From positions 1 to 38,418 of the forward strand of contig CAZKUN010000067.1 in NCBI GenBank assembly GCA_964555935.1: a DNA stretch of 38,418 nucleotides, given 5' to 3'. Below, piece after piece: positions 16,297 through 23,103 of the stretch. Position numbers and translations under genes: made by a program. Under the pieces are notes generated by a model that saw only the letters and a program-made list of their open reading frames with translations, did not search any database and was not told where the DNA came from. The first letter of the stretch is position 1; each line of letters begins with the position of its first letter. The DNA is from CAZKUN01 sp964555935. Lineage in GTDB: Bacteria; Armatimonadota; Zipacnadia; Zipacnadales; VGFC01.

Positions 16297-17342
16297 TCGG
16301 CGAGTTCGGCGCGGCGCTCGCGGTCAGCGGCCCACATATCGGTGTCCACCAGTTCATCTACCAGCTGGTCGACCGTATCCCGCGTATCCTGGTCGTCGAC
16401 CAGGGCCTCGATGATGGCGCCGACTTGGTCGGGTGACAGGGCGATATCCGGCGCCTCCACGCCGGTCGATGCAGCGCTCTGACCTCGTTTCCCGCGGCCG
16501 CCCGCCACAAGGTGCATGGGCCTGTCCGCCCGGCCTCCGGGAAGGGCAGCTTCGGCTTGCTTCCACCCCAACTCATCCTGAAACTCGGGCGTGTGGATGT
16601 CGATGCGCCATTGATCGATGGTCGCTGGTCCGAGGGTGAGCGGCCGCGTCGTCGCTAAATCATCCGTCAGTTCTCCGATGCCATCTACATCCAGGCGGAT
16701 GAGGACCTGCTCGATGATGCTCGGCAGGAGTGGCTGGCCATCGGCGTCGCGCAGACGCTCGACATCTCCGTGGACACCCGGTCCGCCGGCGACCCCGGCC
16801 GGTCCGGCCGGCCCTGCGATTCCAGTTGTGGTGGCGGCATCGGGGTCATAAATGTAGAAAGGTGGTTCGTAGCGTTTGCGGACCTCGCGCAGGCGGTACG
16901 CAGCGCCCCGAAGGCGCGCCGTCAGCTCACCCTTTAGGGCTGGGATGAACTTCGGGGTGTCATCCGAGGTCAGATGCAGGGCGGGCGCGCGGCCGACTGG
17001 TCCCATCGGCCCACGAGGACCTGCCGGGCCTGACCTGGCGATCGTCGGCCCCGTGACGTTCACTGGAGCGGGGCGGCATGGGATGGTTTGCTCAGCACCG
17101 GCGGCGACGTCCACCCAGCACCGCATCGCCGAGATCTGTTCGTCGGCACTCGTCTCGATCTGGATCTCATGCCAACCTGTCGAAAGTGACAGCGTTCCTG
17201 CCTCCGGCGCGGCCAGCTCGCCATCCACGTACACCCAAGCACCTTCGGGGAGGTCTGCCAGGACCAACTGTCCAAACGCGTCGGCCTGCTGCGCGTCGGC
17301 TTGCGGGGACATAAACAGCGCGAACGTCGCCAGTATCCTCAT
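16290..17342 (-). CDS. Secreted PEGA-domain protein with collagen-like repeats
   Basis: The 350-residue protein starts with a signal peptide (MRILATFALFMSPQADAQ). Residues 25-70 match a PEGA beta-sandwich domain (LVLADLPEGAWVYVDGELA, STGWHEIQIE), common in surface proteins. Two short collagen-like Gly-X-Y runs follow, residues 105-119 (GPAGPRGPMGPVGRA) and 174-193 (GIAGPAGPAGVAG then GPGVHGD), separated by a charged helical stretch. The C-terminal 150 residues are helical and acidic, without a recognised domain or membrane anchor. Cys75 and Cys89 could form a disulphide. It is the last gene of the six-gene operon, starting 10 bp after the methyltransferase stop, so it may be a surface partner of the tail-bearing membrane protein. 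Its stop overlaps the apparent end of the GH42-like frame. Confidence 0.8.
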   Translation of the reverse strand: MRILATFALFMSPQADAQQADAFGQLVLADLPEGAWVYVDGELAAPEAGTLSLSTGWHEIQIETSADEQISAMRCWVDVAAGAEQTIPCRPAPVNVTGPTIARSGPAGPRGPMGPVGRAPALHLTSDDTPKFIPALKGELTARLRGAAYRLREVRKRYEPPFYIYDPDAATTTGIAGPAGPAGVAGGPGVHGDVERLRDADGQPLLPSIIEQVLIRLDVDGIGELTDDLATTRPLTLGPATIDQWRIDIHTPEFQDELGWKQAEAALPGGRADRPMHLVAGGRGKRGQSAASTGVEAPDIALSPDQVGAIIEALVDDQDTRDTVDQLVDELVDTDMWAADRERRAELADQ

Positions 17343-17352
17343 TCGGTACCCC

Positions 17353-18180
17353 CTACCATGGCTTCATCGCAACGACCAGCACATACGGCACGTGCACGAA
17401 TGCGCTCCATGCGCCTAGAAGGTCTGCAAGGGCGGCTGCGGCGGCGTCGACGCGGGCGGAGTCAGCTTCGCTCAGCGGCAGGCCCTCACACAGTCTGACG
17501 GCATCCGCCGTCGTTGGTTGCGGGAGATTCTGCAATTCGACCCACGAATCGAGCCCGGCTGACTCGCACGCGCCGGGGAGTTTGCGGCCGATCTCAGGAT
17601 CGGCGCCGGCGGCAGTGAGGCCGCGCAGCCAGACGTCGCGGAGCGCGATCTCATCGGGCCATTCGAGCATCCCGCCGAAGTCGGGTTCGATGCAGACGAG
17701 CGCGCCACCGGGTTGGAGGACGCGGGCGGCTTCGGCGACGGCGCCCGGGCCGGTCCAGAGGAGGACGTTCTGGCAGAAGATGAGGTCGAAGGAGTGGCTG
17801 GCGAAGGGGAGGGAGAGGGCGTCTCCGAGGGTTGCGAGTGCAGGAGGTCGCGGGCCGGATACTTCGGTCTTTGACCTCGTATTCGGCCCCTCCGGACGGC
17901 ATTGACTGGTGGGGTGGCATCCGGTGCTCGGCCCCTCCGGACGGCCGCAGGCAGGAATGCCTGCGCCACGTGCGTCCACCGAGTGGTCGATGGTGACGAC
18001 GGTGCCGCGGGCGCGGCGGGTCAGTTCTGAGGTAACGAAGCCGTGACCGGGGCCGATCTCGAGGACGCGATCTCGGGCTCCGATCTGGGCGCGCCGGAGC
18101 AGACGCCCCCGAGGCCCTGACAGCCAGTCGGCAAGCTGTCGCGAGGCCTCGGGGTCGGGTAGATCGGGGCACGGAGGCAT
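17353..18180 (-). CDS. Class I SAM-dependent methyltransferase with an in-frame repeat insertion
   Basis: ATG 18180 is preferred over the earlier in-frame ATG because it starts 10 bp after the upstream stop. The 275-residue protein has the class I fold: motif I VLEIGPGHGFV (residues 39-49), motif II VVTIDHS, motif III LGDALSLPFASHSFDLIFC and the acceptor strand RVLQPGGALVCIEPDFGG. Between motif II and motif III, where about 25 residues are expected, there are about 55; residues 71-113 (RPEGP twice, 15 residues apart) are encoded by palindromic and duplicated DNA, probably a REP-like insertion. The rest of the fold is intact, so the enzyme may still work. The substrate cannot be read; its operon position suggests a protein or peptide of the radical SAM system or simple cotranscription. 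Confidence 0.83.
   Translation of the reverse strand: MPPCPDLPDPEASRQLADWLSGPRGRLLRRAQIGARDRVLEIGPGHGFVTSELTRRARGTVVTIDHSVDARGAGIPACGRPEGPSTGCHPTSQCRPEGPNTRSKTEVSGPRPPALATLGDALSLPFASHSFDLIFCQNVLLWTGPGAVAEAARVLQPGGALVCIEPDFGGMLEWPDEIALRDVWLRGLTAAGADPEIGRKLPGACESAGLDSWVELQNLPQPTTADAVRLCEGLPLSEADSARVDAAAAALADLLGAWSAFVHVPYVLVVAMKPW
17883..17945. repeat. 18-bp direct repeat, 45 bp apart, inside the methyltransferase gene
   Basis: TCGGCCCCTCCGGACGGC occurs identically at 17883-17900 and 17928-17945. The 45-bp period keeps the reading frame and yields the repeated peptide RPEGP. The unit abuts the palindrome at 17946-17965, so together they look like one compound REP/BIME-like element. Confidence 0.75.
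17946..17965. repeat. REP-like palindrome inside the methyltransferase gene
   Basis: CGCAGGCA, GGAA, TGCCTGCG form an 8-bp perfect stem with a GGAA tetraloop. On the coding strand it encodes part of GAGIPACGRP, a low-complexity peptide foreign to methyltransferases. It is adjacent to the 18-bp direct repeats. Confidence 0.6.
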
Positions 18181-18190
18181 CGAGGCGCCT

Positions 18191-19990
18191 CTAACGTCCG
18201 CCGCCGGCGCAGGCACATGCACACGCGCAACCGGCGCAGGCGCACCCGCCGCCTCCGCCGCCGGAGCCGCTGCTCTCGGCGAGGGATGAAAGCGTGTCCA
18301 TCGTGACCTTGTCGACGCCGGACAGGTTCATCAGGCCCTCGCCCTTGAGGCCCATCGAGCCTGGGTCGATCTTCGACGCAAGTCCGCCGGCCAGGTTCTC
18401 GGTTCGCCCGGCGAAGGACTTCGCGACATCGCCGAGGCTGGTCTTGCCGCCGGACGTGTCGACCTTGGGGATGCTCATCCCGCCGCCGTGGGACGATCTG
18501 TACCACGGCGAGTGATAGTGGTAACCGCCGCGATGCCAGTAGTGGAAGTTATCGATGCCGTCATCGGCGGCGAGGAGCCAGAGCAAGTTGTCGTCGCAGT
18601 GCGCGGTGCGTTTCTCGACATCGCCGAGGGCCTTCGCCTCCGCCCAAGCGCGATTGACGATGTACTGGTAGTAGGCTTTGGTGCGCTCGAGATCGAAGCC
18701 CTTGAGGCGCTTTGCCGTGCGCTCGATGGCGGTCTTCATCGCCTCGTTGAAGTCAATCTGGCGCAGCGGATGACCGGGATGGGCCTCAACTTCCTCGAGG
18801 AACGGCTGCTCGTAACCGCGTATGACCGTGCCCAGTTCGCGGGCTTTCTTGCGGCGCTCGCCGCGCTCCAGTCCGAGGTAGGGCGCGAGGAGTTTCACCT
18901 CCAGCGGCTCATCGTCAATTTCCTCGACGATCCCCTTCTTGAGCAACCCAAAGACGACTAAGGTCAGCACGCGTCCGAGCGGGAGTTCGAGCACGATGGC
19001 CGCTTCGGGAGCCGCGAGTCCGCGCTTGATCCCGCCACCCTCAACGGAGGCGATCGCGGGCAAGTACTTGCCCTTTCTCTTCTTCAGGGCTTTCTCGGCC
19101 AGGAACCAAAGCGGCACAAGCGCCGGCAACGCGAGCAACTCGGTCCATGGCTGGACCACGAATAGGAAACCCATGCCCGCCAGCACCAGGACGAACACGC
19201 TACAGCCCGTGCCCATGGTTGCGCGGAAGAACGCGACGCCGTAGAGGACGAAGACGACGACCGCGAAGATGAAGCGGATGTGCGGGTTCTCCATCCACCA
19301 CTTGTAGAAGAGCTTCAGCGGCGTCATCTTCACGACGCCTGTTATGCCGGCCCCGGGGAAGGAGAGCTGGAACATGTGCCCGTCGTCGAGCCGCACGCCA
19401 TTGCGCAGCCACGCGGCGAACGGGGTGTCGCCCTCGAAGTCCTTGGCGGCGAACTCATCGCCCTGGTGCAAGACTTCCTCGAGCTTCACGTTCTTCGGGA
19501 GGTAGACGACGACTCCCAGGTCGGAGGTCCCTTGCACGTAGGGCGAATCCCACCATGTGGTCTTGACCCAGACCGAGACGTTCTCTTTGTTGCCGGTGTC
19601 TTCAGTGATGTGCTTGGCGACGGTGTAGCGGAACTTGAACACGCCTGACTGTCCGGGCTGGATGGCTCCCCCGCCCAGCGGAATGGCGACTCCGGTGCCG
19701 GTGCCCTGGTAGTCTGACGTGTCGAACGTCGACAGGCTCTGACCGTTGATGGATGCGGACATGTTCGATACGTCGTAGTGCTTGGTGAGGACGCCCATGT
19801 CAACGATGTCGACGGGGTGGGCGCCGGGCTGGCACCGGAACTCGATTTCGTACTCCAACGTCACTGACGCATCGGCGTTGGGCCAGACCTTCAGCAGCAT
19901 CGTCGGGACGCTGAAGCTGTAGTTCTGAGAGATGGCCGCAGAGCCGATGAGCAAGGCCAGCAAAACGAGCAGCGCGGTTTTGGTATTCAT
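18191..19990 (-). CDS. DUF2207-like membrane protein with a Cys/Ala/Gly tail
   Basis: Residues 1-21 are a signal peptide (MNTKTALLVLLALLIGSAAIS). Residues 22-215 form an extracytoplasmic beta domain as in DUF2207 proteins (VTLEYEIEFRCQPGAHPVDI, VVVYLPKNVKLEEVLH). Membrane helices follow at about 232-250 and 255-290 (FIFAVVVFVLYGVAFFRA, VFVLVLAGMGFLFVVQPW), then a cytoplasmic region with the DUF2207-type block APEAAIVLELPLGRVLTLVVFGLLKKGIVEE near residues 330-360 and a Tyr/His-rich linker (HYWHRGGYHYHSPWYRS). The chain ends GGGGGG then CACAGCACACACAGGGR (583-599), six cysteines alternating mainly with alanine. The start ATG overlaps the upstream stop in ATGA. The tail is the presumed substrate of the neighbouring radical SAM proteins (inference); tails like this are known to me from related membrane proteins, but no function is established here. 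Confidence 0.82.
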   Translation of the reverse strand: MNTKTALLVLLALLIGSAAISQNYSFSVPTMLLKVWPNADASVTLEYEIEFRCQPGAHPVDIVDMGVLTKHYDVSNMSASINGQSLSTFDTSDYQGTGTGVAIPLGGGAIQPGQSGVFKFRYTVAKHITEDTGNKENVSVWVKTTWWDSPYVQGTSDLGVVVYLPKNVKLEEVLHQGDEFAAKDFEGDTPFAAWLRNGVRLDDGHMFQLSFPGAGITGVVKMTPLKLFYKWWMENPHIRFIFAVVVFVLYGVAFFRATMGTGCSVFVLVLAGMGFLFVVQPWTELLALPALVPLWFLAEKALKKRKGKYLPAIASVEGGGIKRGLAAPEAAIVLELPLGRVLTLVVFGLLKKGIVEEIDDEPLEVKLLAPYLGLERGERRKKARELGTVIRGYEQPFLEEVEAHPGHPLRQIDFNEAMKTAIERTAKRLKGFDLERTKAYYQYIVNRAWAEAKALGDVEKRTAHCDDNLLWLLAADDGIDNFHYWHRGGYHYHSPWYRSSHGGGMSIPKVDTSGGKTSLGDVAKSFAGRTENLAGGLASKIDPGSMGLKGEGLMNLSGVDKVTMDTLSSLAESSGSGGGGGGCACAGCACACACAGGGR

Positions 19991-21255
19991 GACGCACCTC
20001 CCGTGTCCGTGTCATCAGCCCAGCCGCTTGGGTCTTTCACGCATCCTGCGGCGCAGATCTCGATGTCGGGGCAGATCTCGCACCGCCTCGGCGCTTCGAC
20101 GCTTTCTCGGTAGCGGGTGAAGGCCTCGTGAGCCCAAATCTCGTCCCACGGCTGCTCGACGATGTTGCCGCACGGGACCGCAGGCCCGCGTGGCGCGTAG
20201 ACGCTGCCATCCGCCTCAATGCGGATTGATACCTCGCCGCTCGCGCGCGGGCCGGCGATGACGTGGTCGGCGAGCGATTTGGCCAAGTCCATCCGGACGG
20301 GAGGATCCCACAGGAAGGTGGCGCCGAAGTCCTCGGCGGCCTCGGTGATCTCAGTGGCGACCTGCGGCAGCGCACGCGCGGGCAGGGCGCCGGCGGCGTC
20401 GTGCTCCTCTTCGCCATCGAGGCATGCGATCGCGTAGAAGCGCATGTTGCGGACGCCGAGGTTGCAGAGACACTCGACGATTCTCTCGAGTTCATCCGCG
20501 CTATGGTCCGTGAGGGGAACTTGGGCCATGGGGCATAACTCGACGTCGCGGCAGAACTCGAAGGCGGCCAGCGCCGCCGCGTGATCGCCGGCGCCGAGTT
20601 GGGAATCGTGTTCGTCCGGATCGCACGAGGTGTAGACCAGCGTCAGGAAGTCCAGCCCGGCGTTGGCCGCGTCGTTCAGCGTCTCGGTGCTGAGCCACTT
20701 TGCGACTGTGCGAATCCCCGCGATCATACCGATGTCCTCGGCGATCTCGACGAGGCGGACGATCTCGGACTGGTCGCGGCTCGGGTCCGCAAGGAAGGCG
20801 ACTTGGGGCACGCCAACGTCCCACAGCGAACGCAGGATTGGCTCGATCTGCTCCGGGGCGCCTTGGGCCACGTGTGCCTGGAACGGCGCGCCGAGCTGTC
20901 GCTCGTCCACCGGCGCCCATCCACCGAAGTTCGTAACCGGGTGCTCGTGATCGGGCGTCGTGAGGTCGCTGATCAGCGCGCGCACCCGCGTGATGTCATC
21001 CGTCACTTGCCGCGCGGATGCCCCTCTGAAGCCCGCCCTGACCGCCTCCAGAATCTGCACGTCATCGGCGCCCGACAGCACTTCGTGGACCATCAGCGTC
21101 CCAACGGGGGACAGGTGCGCCGCTTCGGCGGAGTTCGCGAGCAGCATGCCGCTGCCATCGGGGTCCACGCGCAGGTGGAACCGTGTCGGCGCGTCTCCAA
21201 CCATCTCGGTGAACGGGTAGATCCCCGGCTGACAGCCGGTGGGCTCATCAGGCAT
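19987..21255 (-). CDS. Radical-SAM-like SPASM protein lacking the CX3CX2C motif
   Basis: ATG 21255 overlaps the stop of the upstream radical SAM gene by 8 bp and is preferred over the longer frame. The 422-residue protein mirrors its neighbour: residues 20-110 form a PqqD/RRE-like winged-helix region (TRFHLRVDPDGSGMLLANS, AAHLSPVGTLMVHEVLSG), then a barrel-like region and a C-terminal SPASM domain with GNIVEQPWDEIWAHEAF and CEICPDIEICAAGC (Cys392, 395, 401, 405). Where the [4Fe-4S]-SAM motif should be, the sequence reads GAPFQAHVAQGAPEQIEPI, with no cysteines, and the SAM-binding GGEP block reads LADP. It therefore probably cannot cleave SAM, and may act as a partner that binds substrate or an auxiliary cluster. 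The start of DUF2207 overlaps its stop (ATGA). Confidence 0.82.
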   Translation of the reverse strand: MPDEPTGCQPGIYPFTEMVGDAPTRFHLRVDPDGSGMLLANSAEAAHLSPVGTLMVHEVLSGADDVQILEAVRAGFRGASARQVTDDITRVRALISDLTTPDHEHPVTNFGGWAPVDERQLGAPFQAHVAQGAPEQIEPILRSLWDVGVPQVAFLADPSRDQSEIVRLVEIAEDIGMIAGIRTVAKWLSTETLNDAANAGLDFLTLVYTSCDPDEHDSQLGAGDHAAALAAFEFCRDVELCPMAQVPLTDHSADELERIVECLCNLGVRNMRFYAIACLDGEEEHDAAGALPARALPQVATEITEAAEDFGATFLWDPPVRMDLAKSLADHVIAGPRASGEVSIRIEADGSVYAPRGPAVPCGNIVEQPWDEIWAHEAFTRYRESVEAPRRCEICPDIEICAAGCVKDPSGWADDTDTGGAS

Positions 21256-22666
21256 GGATGACGGCCTCCTCAGGTCTCTCGGCGCGTTGCAGCGGGCAAC
21301 CCCCGCCGCAGGTTTGCAGCTCATCGCACGTGACGCATCGCTCGGGCAGGCCGGCGGCGGCAGGCGACTCGCGCCGGTTGCGGATGCGGGAGAATAGGTC
21401 GCTTTTCCAGATATCGCGCCAGTCATCGCGGAGCAGGTTGCCGGCCGGCTCGTAGTACGATTGGCACGGGAGCACAGCGCCGTCTGGTTCGACGCAGATG
21501 GAGTACTCCGCCGCGTTGCAGGACTTGGCGCCGAGCTGCAACTCTAGCGGCGACAGGCGGCAGTATTCCGTCGGCGTGTACCAGAGGAACCGCATGTCCA
21601 GCTCCGCCGCGCGCTCGCGGACAGATTCCAGCACGGGCGCCAGCTCGGCTTCGGTGAGCGAAGTCGGGTTGAGCCTCCCGCCGCCCGAACAGATCATCCC
21701 GTTCATGGCGAAGGTCGTCACGCCGAGCGAGTGGATGAAGTCCAGCGTCTCAATGGCATCCCCGGCGGTGTCTCGCGTGAGCGTGGTGTTCGTGATCGCG
21801 TGGAGGCCGGCGGCGAGGGCGCTTTGGATCCCCAGGACGGTTCGCTCATGTGCCGACGCGCAGACGACGCGGTCGTGTACCTCGGCGAGGTGTGAGGCAA
21901 GGGTGACCTGGATGTGATCCAGGCCGGCCCGGCCCAGATCGGCCGCGAAGCCGGGCTCGGCCAGACGACGACCGTTCGTGTTGACACCGGTGACCTGTCC
22001 AAGGCGGGTGGCGTGGCGGATGAGCTTGGGCAGATTCGGTGACAGCGTGGGCTCGCCGCCGGTGAAGATGATGTGGGGGACGCCGATCTCGGCGAGCTTG
22101 CCCAGGACTGCGCGCCAGCCACGCAAGTCGAGGGGCTCCATGCCGCGGCGTCCCGGCTCGTTGTAGCAGTGGGAGCACTCGTTGTTGCAGGTGTACGTCA
22201 GCGCGAGGTCGGCTTTGTATGGGGCCTCGGCTCGGGTTGAGAAGACGGGCGCGCGCTGGAGTTCGGGGAGACATGTCGGGCAGTCGCCGCCCGGTTGCTT
22301 CAACGCCTCGATCGCAACGGCGATATCTCTCACCTGCCGCTGAAGCTGATCCTCGGGCGCGTCCGGGTACCACGCGCGCATTACGCGGCCGACGCGGGCC
22401 TCGGGAGCGCCGTCGAGCAGCATACGCGCCATTTCGGCGGCAGTGGGAGTGAGATGCACGACGTGCGATACATCGACGAAGAGGGCGCCGCTGCGGTCGT
22501 CATGGATGCGTAGGTGCAGGCGCCTCTCGCCGCCATTCGAGCGGATTCGGTGAGCGTGGAGGCCGGGGCGCGTCCCTCGGCCGTAGGTCGCGCGCATTTG
22601 CCGGGTGAAGGCCCGGACATCGCCCGCGACGGCATCGAAGGCCCGGCGGCAGACGGCTCCTACCAC
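21248..22666 (-). CDS. Radical SAM/SPASM enzyme with RRE-like N-terminus
   Basis: The 472-residue protein starts at GTG 22666, with GAGGAGG seven bases upstream and 7 bp overlap with the preceding gene. Residues about 45-135 resemble the PqqD/RRE peptide-recognition fold (LFVDVSHVVHLTPTAAEMA, YPDAPEDQLQRQVRDIA). The radical SAM core follows: CNNECSHC with Cys160, 164 and 167 binding the [4Fe-4S] cluster, then IIFTGGEPTLSPN (the SAM-binding GGEP). The C-terminal SPASM domain has CNAAEYSICVEPDGAVLPCQS, PAGNLLRDDWRDIWKSDLF and CVTCDELQTCGGGC, ligands for auxiliary clusters as in peptide-modifying enzymes such as PqqE and the sactisynthases. Its likely role is oxidative modification of a peptide or protein; the neighbouring Cys/Ala-tailed membrane protein is the best candidate substrate. 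Confidence 0.93.
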   Translation of the reverse strand: MVGAVCRRAFDAVAGDVRAFTRQMRATYGRGTRPGLHAHRIRSNGGERRLHLRIHDDRSGALFVDVSHVVHLTPTAAEMARMLLDGAPEARVGRVMRAWYPDAPEDQLQRQVRDIAVAIEALKQPGGDCPTCLPELQRAPVFSTRAEAPYKADLALTYTCNNECSHCYNEPGRRGMEPLDLRGWRAVLGKLAEIGVPHIIFTGGEPTLSPNLPKLIRHATRLGQVTGVNTNGRRLAEPGFAADLGRAGLDHIQVTLASHLAEVHDRVVCASAHERTVLGIQSALAAGLHAITNTTLTRDTAGDAIETLDFIHSLGVTTFAMNGMICSGGGRLNPTSLTEAELAPVLESVRERAAELDMRFLWYTPTEYCRLSPLELQLGAKSCNAAEYSICVEPDGAVLPCQSYYEPAGNLLRDDWRDIWKSDLFSRIRNRRESPAAAGLPERCVTCDELQTCGGGCPLQRAERPEEAVIHA

Positions 22667-23001
22667 TTGGGGGCCTCCTCAACCTGGTAGGATGTGTTGC
22701 AGTAGGGGCACTCGACGAAGATGGCGCCCTCTTTGAGCCCGACGCTGTTGTCATCGAGGGGAGCGCCGCAGTTCTGGCACTTCAACTGCTCCAGTTCGGC
22801 GTCGCCCGCGACATCGATGTCTTGCGTAATGTGTGTCATCTGCTGGGGAGCCTTCATCTTGCCCATCCAGAATATCACGACCGCGGCGGCCAGCATGATG
22901 ACGCCGACGATGAGCCGCATGGGCAGCCCCTGGTTCCCGACGATGAAAATGAGCCCCAGCAGGCCCAGAACAGCTGCGAGGGCGTTCCTTGCGTGCTTCA
23001 T
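22660..23001 (-). CDS. Small membrane protein with C-terminal zinc ribbon
   Basis: ATG 23001, with AAGGAG nine bases upstream, gives 113 residues. Two membrane helices occupy about residues 5-25 and 30-50 (LAAVLGLLGLIFIVGNQG, LIVGVIMLAAAVVIFWMG). The cytoplasmic C-terminal part holds a zinc ribbon with CQNCGAPLD and ECPYCNTSYQ, the CxxC pairs expected of a small zinc finger. Its stop overlaps the start of the radical SAM gene by 7 bp, so it is the first gene of the coupled operon. Similar ribbon plus membrane proteins are common and have no fixed role; here it may anchor or recruit the modification enzymes, which is inference. The longer frame with 26 more N-terminal residues lacks support. 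Confidence 0.78.
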   Translation of the reverse strand: MKHARNALAAVLGLLGLIFIVGNQGLPMRLIVGVIMLAAAVVIFWMGKMKAPQQMTHITQDIDVAGDAELEQLKCQNCGAPLDDNSVGLKEGAIFVECPYCNTSYQVEEAPKW

Positions 23002-23083
23002 CGATGCTTGCTCCTTGAGTGAGGACACCAGCGCGTTCGTCCGACTTCGCCGCGCCTGATGCCCGACCCTCTCAGACATCCCT

Positions 23084-23096
23084 GCAACACTGTTGC
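23084..23096. promoter_or_regulatory. Short palindrome upstream of the radical SAM operon
   Basis: GCAACA-C-TGTTGC is a perfect 13-bp palindrome located 83 bp before the zinc-ribbon start and 8 bp after the stop of the preceding gene. It could be an operator for a dimeric regulator or part of a weak terminator. No convincing -35/-10 pair was found in the 102-bp gap. Confidence 0.3.
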
Positions 23097-23103
23097 CGTC
23101 GGG

